This document shows positions 59,465 to 64,000 of a stretch of 64,000 nucleotides of DNA, in pieces. Both the position numbers and the translations under genes were made by a program. The notes under the pieces are model-generated. The model worked only from the letters and a program-made list of their open reading frames with translations, had not been told where the DNA came from and ran no database searches. The stretch is from Neisseria brasiliensis. GTDB lineage: Bacteria > Pseudomonadota > Gammaproteobacteria > Burkholderiales > Neisseriaceae. The DNA lies in the NCBI RefSeq assembly GCF_009671065.1, contig NZ_CP046027.1, positions 2,170,001 through 2,234,000 on the forward strand, written 5' to 3'. The stretch's first letter is position 1. Each line of letters starts with the position of its first letter.

Positions 59465-59869
59465 TTACTCCTTATGATTAATAATTTCGCCGTCTTCTTT
59501 GATAAACGGGATCGCAAAAGGCGGTAAAAATGCCAAAACTGTTTCGGACGGACGGCATAATTTCACGCCTTTTTCGCTCACCACAATCGGACGATTGATT
59601 AAAATCGGTTCACGAAGCATGGCGGAAATGAGTTCGTCATCGCTTAACTTTTCGTTTTGCAAACCAAGCGTTTCATACGGCACTACATTCGTCCTAAGTA
59701 ACTGGCGGGGCGTGATGCCCATGCGTTTGATTAAATTACGCAAAGTCGTTTCACTTGGCGGATTTTTCAAATATTCAATCACTTGTGGCTCAATACCAGC
59801 GTGGCGGATGAGTGCCAGCACATTGCGTGAAGTACCGCAGTTTGGGTTGTGATAAATGGTAATGTTCAT
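59465..59869 (-). CDS. arsC: Arsenate reductase, glutaredoxin-dependent
   Basis: A 134-residue ArsC of the E. coli plasmid type. The catalytic Cys11 lies in NPNCGTSRNVLALIRHAG. The arsenate-binding arginines lie around residues 60, 86 and 93-107 (TPRQLLR, MLREPILINRPIV, LCRPSE). It reduces arsenate to arsenite for export by Acr3, taking electrons from glutathione and glutaredoxin. Confidence 0.92.
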   Translation of the reverse strand: MNITIYHNPNCGTSRNVLALIRHAGIEPQVIEYLKNPPSETTLRNLIKRMGITPRQLLRTNVVPYETLGLQNEKLSDDELISAMLREPILINRPIVVSEKGVKLCRPSETVLAFLPPFAIPFIKEDGEIINHKE

Positions 59870-59933
59870 AGTTACTCCAATCTTTCAAGAAATATAGAAA
59901 TATTTGGCAATAATTTTTCAGGCTGCCTGAAAA

Positions 59934-60236
59934 TCACTGGCAAGATTCGCCTGTTTGAGAACAGCAGTTTTGGGTCAGAAAATGGGTCAATGCCATCATC
60001 AAATCCAGCTCGGCAAAATAACGCATGTGCCGTCCTTCCTGCACCACACGCACAAGCCCTGAATGCAACAGGCTTTTTAGATGAAAAGACACATTATTCG
60101 GGGCAAGGTTAAGCTGTTTTGCCAAGTCGCCAGCAATCATGCCAGTACTGCCTGCGGCGGTAAGTTGTTGAAAAATCGCCAGTCTTATCGGAGAAGACAG
60201 GCTCTCAAAGAGTTTGCTTGCTTGTATCGTATTCAT
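59934..60236 (-). CDS. arsR: ArsR-family arsenite-responsive repressor
   Basis: A 100-residue winged-helix repressor (SSPIRLAIFQQLTAAGSTGMIAGDLAKQLNLAPNNVSFHLKSLLHSGLVRVVQEGRHMRYF). It lacks the CVC metal motif in the helix near the DNA-recognition helix. It has a C-terminal cluster C91-C92-C99 (NCCSQTGESC), the arrangement used for arsenite sensing by ArsR of Acidithiobacillus. It is the first gene of the arsenic operon and is preceded by an inverted-repeat operator candidate. The start MNTIQASKLFESL is chosen over one nine codons upstream. Confidence 0.9.
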   Translation of the reverse strand: MNTIQASKLFESLSSPIRLAIFQQLTAAGSTGMIAGDLAKQLNLAPNNVSFHLKSLLHSGLVRVVQEGRHMRYFAELDLMMALTHFLTQNCCSQTGESCQ

Positions 60237-60256
60237 AGGCGTAATTATAACAAGAA

Positions 60257-60284
60257 ATTTCAATATTTCAAGTATGATTGAAAT
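60257..60284 (-). promoter_or_regulatory. Candidate ArsR operator
   Basis: Nested inverted repeats upstream of arsR: TTTCAA-N6-TTGAAA (60266-60283) within ATTTCAAT ... ATTGAAAT (60257-60284). The position 21-48 bases before the arsR start codon fits autoregulation. Confidence 0.55.
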
Positions 60285-60405
60285 GTTTTTTAATTACCCG
60301 AAACCACCTTTCCAAATCCAAAAATCACTTTCCCAAAAATCGCCATTCTGTTTCTAAAAATAAAATCCTATAATATCCCCATATTTTTTAATGGGAGAAC
60401 CCAAA

Positions 60406-61753
60406 ATGACCGACTATCTTGATAATTCCAACAAACAAATCAAACTCGCCCTACAACTGGTTTCAGGTTATGGCGGTGAGTTCCAGTCGTGGCGACTTGC
60501 CGACAGCAACGAGCGTGCCTATACCGACATTGATTTTTATGTCCAAATGGCAAAAACGGCTGAACAAGGCAAAATCCACACCCTGTTTATTGCCGATACA
60601 CCTTCGTTTGGTGGGGCTGGCGGTGGTGCAGACATTGCCACGCGTTCGCCTGCGTTTCCGCTTGAACCGATGGTGATGTTCTCTGCCGTTGCCTACGCCA
60701 CACAAAAAAATCGGCATGGTGGCGACTTTTTCCACGACTTACAATTTGGCTCGTCAATTAAAAACGCTAGACACATTAAGCAAAGGGCGTGTCGGCTGGA
60801 ATGCGGTAACCACAGGCACACGAGAGACCGCCTACAATTTTGGCGACAAGCCCCTGCCTGACACGACCACACGCTACGAAATGGCACACGAAATGGTGGA
60901 AGCGGTGCAAACCTTGTGGGGCGGTTTTGGCGAAAATGCCTACATCACCGACAAAACCACAGGCGTATTTGCCGACATGAGCCAAATCAAACCTGCCCAT
61001 TACAAAGGCAAGCATTACCAAGTCAAAGGGGCGTTGCCCATTCCAGCGACACCACAGGGGCAACCGCCGATTTTTCAGGCAGGGCCAAGCCCAGAGGGGA
61101 TAGAGCTGGCTGGACGTTTTGCCAGTGGTGTGTATGCCAATCCGTTTACGATTGACGAAGCTCGAACCTACCGCCATGTACTCAAACAAAGTGCCATACA
61201 GCACGGCAGAAACGCTGACGACATCAATATGTTTAGCGGATTTATGTTCACGATTGGCGATACTTACGAAGAAGCGTTGGCTCGCCGAATGAAGCTCATT
61301 GATTTTATGAGTGATGATGAATTTTATGGGCAAATCCGCTATTTATCGGCGATGATTGGCGTGAATTTACACGGGCTTGATTTGAATGAGCCTTTGCCAA
61401 AACATTTGCAAAATCAAGCGACACCGCACCCGCATGACCCCCGTTCGCCACGAGCGATAGAACTTATCAAGCAAGGCATGTCGCCCAAAGAAGCCCTTGC
61501 CAATGGCGTGATTAACTACCACCCTGTGGTGGTCGGCACGGCAAAAGACGTAGCGGACTTTATGGAAAAGTGGTTTAAAGCAGGGGCAACAGACGGCTTT
61601 TCGCTTGCCCCAGACAGCCAAAAAGGCGTGCAAGATTTTGTGGAAAAAGTCGTGCCGATTTTGAAAGAGCGTGGGATTTATCATACTGATTATGAAGGTT
61701 CAACTTTGCGAGAGCATTTGGATGTGCCGTATCAATATGGATTAAAAACATAA
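60406..61753 (+). pseudogene. Flavin-dependent monooxygenase (LLM class, NtaA/SnaA/DszA-like), frameshifted
   Basis: Two frames together encode a luciferase-like FMN monooxygenase of about 448 residues. The first (MTDYLDNSNKQIKLALQL ... FSAVAYATQK) breaks at an A7 tract (60704-60710). The second continues IGMVATFSTTYNLARQLKTLDTLSKGRVGWNAVTTGTRETAYNFG to the end. Six A would restore one frame. Family hallmarks are DTPSFGG, RVGWNAVT and QAGPSPEGIELAGRFASGVY. Homologues oxidise sulfonates, nitrilotriacetate or sulfur heterocycles with reduced flavin from a partner; no reductase gene is adjacent. GGGAGA precedes the ATG. Confidence 0.85.
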
Positions 61754-61757
61754 AGCT

Positions 61758-61795
61758 AGGCCGTCTGAAAAGAATTTTTTCAGACGGCCTTTTTA
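61758..61795 (+). terminator. DUS hairpin after monooxygenase gene
   Basis: Inverted AG-DUS pair with a 9-base loop followed by T5. It is the first host-dialect uptake sequence after the metal-resistance block. Confidence 0.75.
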
Positions 61796-61903
61796 TGGTT
61801 TAAGGTTTCCAATAATGAAAATAATATTTCGATTTATCGCTATTCTTATTTTTATTTTAGAAATATAAAATACACCCATCCTAATCAAGCAACGAGAAAT
61901 ATC

Positions 61904-62854
61904 ATGCAAAACCGCATTACTGAAATCCTGAATATCAAACATCCTATCGTGCAAGCGCCGATGTCTTGGCTGACTGATGCGCGCTTAGTGGCGGCGGTGG
62001 CCGAAGCCGGCGGTTTGGGCTTTTTGGCACCGCACGCAGGGCAAACCACAAATCCCACTTCCAATAAAGATGTGATTGAACGTATGCGCAATGAGATTCG
62101 CAAAGTGAAAGCGCTGACAGACAAACCGTTTGGTGTGCCGTTTATTTTGTCTTACGATTTTTCGCTGATTCCGCACATGGTGGATTTGTTTATTGAAGAG
62201 CGCGTGCCGGTGGTGTTGGATAACGGCTGGTTGGACGCGGATATTTACGCCAAATTCAAACAGGCCGGCATCAAAATTATTTGCCGCTTACCGAATCCGA
62301 ATTTGCCCGACGCTTTGAAAGCGCAGGAATTGGGCGCAGATATTTTGGTGTTGACCGGTTTTGATGAAGGCGGCACCTTGCCGATGAAAGAAATGGGCAG
62401 CTTTTCTGTGTTGGCCGAATTTGTCGGCAAAGTCGATTTGCCGATTATGCTGGCGGGCGGCATTGCCGATAAACGCAGCGTGCAGGCGGCTTATACTTTG
62501 GGTGCAGAAGGTGTGTGGATTGGCACGGCCTTTATCGCCACCGAAGAATGTCGCGCCAGCGAAAAAGTGAAAGATTGGATTGTGGATGCAAGCGCCAACG
62601 ATTTATTGCTGTTCCGCACCGAGCCTTATTACTACCGCTCGCTGCCGACCGAATTGGCCAAACAATGTTTTGAATTGAGCGAAAGCGGTGCACCGCGCAG
62701 CGAAATCGCCAAGCTGATGAACGCCGGCACAGGCATGCGTTTGGGCATGCTGGAAGGCAATTTTGAGCAGGGTTATGTGTCGGTGGGCAACGGCATTTCC
62801 GCCATCGATAAAATCAAAACCGTGCAGGAATTGGTGGATGAATTGATGAACTGA
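61904..62854 (+). CDS. Nitronate monooxygenase (2-nitropropane dioxygenase family)
   Basis: A 316-residue FMN-dependent TIM-barrel enzyme. IKHPIVQAPMSWLTDARLVAAVAEAGGLGFLAPHAG, ADILVLTGFDEGGTL and LPIMLAGGIADKRSVQAAYTLGAEGVWIGTAF are the family signatures for flavin and phosphate binding. It detoxifies nitronates such as propionate 3-nitronate, or acts on related substrates; some homologues are FabK-like enoyl reductases, which I consider less likely here. It is monocistronic, between two DUS hairpins. Confidence 0.88.
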   Translation: MQNRITEILNIKHPIVQAPMSWLTDARLVAAVAEAGGLGFLAPHAGQTTNPTSNKDVIERMRNEIRKVKALTDKPFGVPFILSYDFSLIPHMVDLFIEERVPVVLDNGWLDADIYAKFKQAGIKIICRLPNPNLPDALKAQELGADILVLTGFDEGGTLPMKEMGSFSVLAEFVGKVDLPIMLAGGIADKRSVQAAYTLGAEGVWIGTAFIATEECRASEKVKDWIVDASANDLLLFRTEPYYYRSLPTELAKQCFELSESGAPRSEIAKLMNAGTGMRLGMLEGNFEQGYVSVGNGISAIDKIKTVQELVDELMN

Positions 62855-62867
62855 AATGCTTAAATTG

Positions 62868-62899
62868 AGGCCGTCTGAAAGTGATTTTTCAGACGGCCT
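62868..62899 (+). terminator. DUS hairpin after nitronate monooxygenase gene
   Basis: Inverted AG-DUS pair with an 8-base loop followed by TTTTG, 13 bases after the stop. Confidence 0.7.
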
Positions 62900-62938
62900 T
62901 TTGCGTTAAAATACGCTTTTGCCGATAGAAAGGCAGCC

Positions 62939-63520
62939 ATGAGCAAATGGGACGAACGCTACGCCGCCGATGAATTTATTTTCGGCACCGAGCCGCATGA
63001 GTTTATTCGCCGCATTCAGCCGTATTTGCCTGCTTCAGGGCGGGCATTGGATTTGGCGACCGGTGAAGGGCGCAACGGTGTGTTTCTGGTGCAGCAGGGT
63101 TTGCTGGCGGAAGGGGTGGATTTGTCGGCGGTGGGTATTGCCAAGGCGCAAAGGTTGGCGGCATTGAAAGGTGTGGATTTTGCCGCACGCGTGGCTGATG
63201 TTGCTGAGATGGCGATGCCGTCTGAAACCTATGCGGTGATTAGCTCGGTCAACTGTCATTTTGCCGAACCGGTGCGCAGCCGCGTGGCGCAAAATATCGT
63301 TAACGCGCTGGTTTCAGACGGCCTGTTTGCCGGTGTGTTTTTTCATCCCGAGCAGGCGGCATTGGTGAAAGGGCCTAGCGATATCAATATGTTGGCTGAT
63401 TTGGCTACGCTTCAGACAGCCTTTAGCGGCTTAGATTGGTTGATTGCCGAACACCATCGCACAGGCGAAGGCGATGATGCCAAATCGGTGATTTATTTAT
63501 TGGGACGAAAGGCCGTCTGA
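62939..63520 (+). CDS. SAM-dependent methyltransferase (TehB-like)
   Basis: A 193-residue class I methyltransferase. It starts MSKWDERYAADEFIFGTEPHEFI, a pattern typical of the TehB-like/thiopurine-methyltransferase-like group. Motif I is ALDLATGEGRNGVFLVQQG, and SSVNCHFAEPVRSRV replaces the usual post-II segment. Such proteins are linked to tellurite or small-molecule detoxification, but the substrate is not known. Its stop codon lies in a DUS, and an imperfect inverted pair follows (63510-63555). Confidence 0.8.
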   Translation: MSKWDERYAADEFIFGTEPHEFIRRIQPYLPASGRALDLATGEGRNGVFLVQQGLLAEGVDLSAVGIAKAQRLAALKGVDFAARVADVAEMAMPSETYAVISSVNCHFAEPVRSRVAQNIVNALVSDGLFAGVFFHPEQAALVKGPSDINMLADLATLQTAFSGLDWLIAEHHRTGEGDDAKSVIYLLGRKAV

Positions 63521-63624
63521 AAATAAAGGTCTCAGGCTTTCACTTCAGACGGCCTCAGCCTTTTATCGGCAAGCCAATAGCGTTATGATGCCAATCATGA
63601 AGAATGAAATGATGTGAATCAATA

Positions 63625-64000
63625 TGGAAAAACTATTCGACATCAACGAGCGCGGTTACAGCGTGCGTTGTAAATTATTTTACGAAAAAGACCTGCATGC
63701 GGTGGAAAATGTGGTGATTGTGATGCATGGTTTCGGCAGCAGTAAAGACGGCCGCTCGACGGTGAAATTTGGTGAGCGTTTGATTGCCAAGTATCACAAT
63801 TATGCCGCGCTGGCGTTTGATTGGCCTTGTCATGGGGCGGATGCGCGTAAAAAATTGCTGCTGGATGAATGCCTTGCTTATTTGTCGCTGGTGGTTGAAT
63901 ATGCGCAAACGCAGCTTGGTGCCAAGCGGGTTTATGCTTATGCCAATAGTTTTGGCGGCTATCTCACGCTGAATTATATGGCGCAAAACGGCAATCCGTT
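63625..64000 (+). CDS. Alpha/beta hydrolase, 3' end outside window
   Basis: The frame starts at ATG 63625 and runs off the window (125 codons seen). MHGFGSSKDGRST near residue 37 is the oxyanion-hole loop, FDWPCHGAD near residue 67 is the conserved strand-4 motif, and YANSFGGYLTL near residue 112 is the nucleophile elbow with Ser, matching serine hydrolases of the YqjL/BD-FAE type. The remaining catalytic residues are beyond the window. The substrate is unknown. Confidence 0.8.

Overview
The window is chromosomal DNA of a Neisseria-type betaproteobacterium. The main evidence is the 12-bp DNA uptake sequence AGGCCGTCTGAA (AG-DUS dialect), present dozens of times both singly and as inverted pairs behind genes, with a minority of the classical ATGCCGTCTGAA form. 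The tmRNA tag ANDETYALAA, dRS3-type repeats, tandem bacterioferritin genes, an ASBT-like transporter and the gene content fit the same group. The species is not determined.

Layout. 1-3.5 kb is the 3' part of a large trimeric autotransporter adhesin with duplicated modules. 3.6-14.4 kb is housekeeping: NAD(P)HX epimerase, fluoride channel, ECF-like permease, FtsK, Uup, a VOC protein, NAD synthase and an OFA-type MFS transporter. 14.4-17.5 kb is a polyamine ABC transporter operon lacking a binding-protein gene. 18-23 kb holds a membrane protein, radC, a DUF1841 gene, the tmRNA gene and proS, with a DnaA-box-like cluster before proS. 23-27 kb holds a C-terminal processing protease and an EnvC-like protein with a long Lys/Ala-rich segment. 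26.9-28.7 kb is an IS200/IS605 element (tnpA, tnpB, likely omega-RNA) ending directly at the start of a creA-like lipoprotein gene. 29-40.6 kb holds yqgE-ruvX, hda, panD, kdsA, a frameshifted alpha-amylase, a ydgA-like gene and metX-metW. 40.6-41.7 kb is an IS30-family element. 41.8-54.5 kb holds thioesterase, corA, typA, the bacterioferritin pair, an ASBT-like transporter, NAD(P)HX dehydratase, a cytochrome b, a TfoX-TadA fusion, miaA, aroA and an aminotransferase. 54.8-55.0 kb may encode an orphan small RNA. 55.06-56.14 kb is a second IS30 copy. It abuts a decapitated oxidoreductase gene and then a metal-resistance block (MerR/CDF-like exporter, acr3-arsC-arsR). 60.4-64 kb holds a frameshifted flavin monooxygenase, nitronate monooxygenase, a methyltransferase and a partial alpha/beta hydrolase.

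Most interesting points. (1) The metal/arsenic block carries a different uptake-sequence dialect (AGGCTGCCTGAA/AGGCAGCCTGAA), as does tnpB, which suggests import from another Neisseriaceae lineage. (2) Both IS30 copies sit at the same base of a DUS hairpin. One has a GGC target duplication; the other has lost it at the island border. (3) Four copies of a 143-bp (one 96-bp) terminal-inverted-repeat element and two relatives lie between genes. (4) Two enzyme genes are broken by single-base changes in A-tracts. (5) There is a candidate small RNA with its own promoter and terminator, and a DnaA-box cluster beside AT-rich DNA. I found no clear new multi-gene defence or biosynthetic system.
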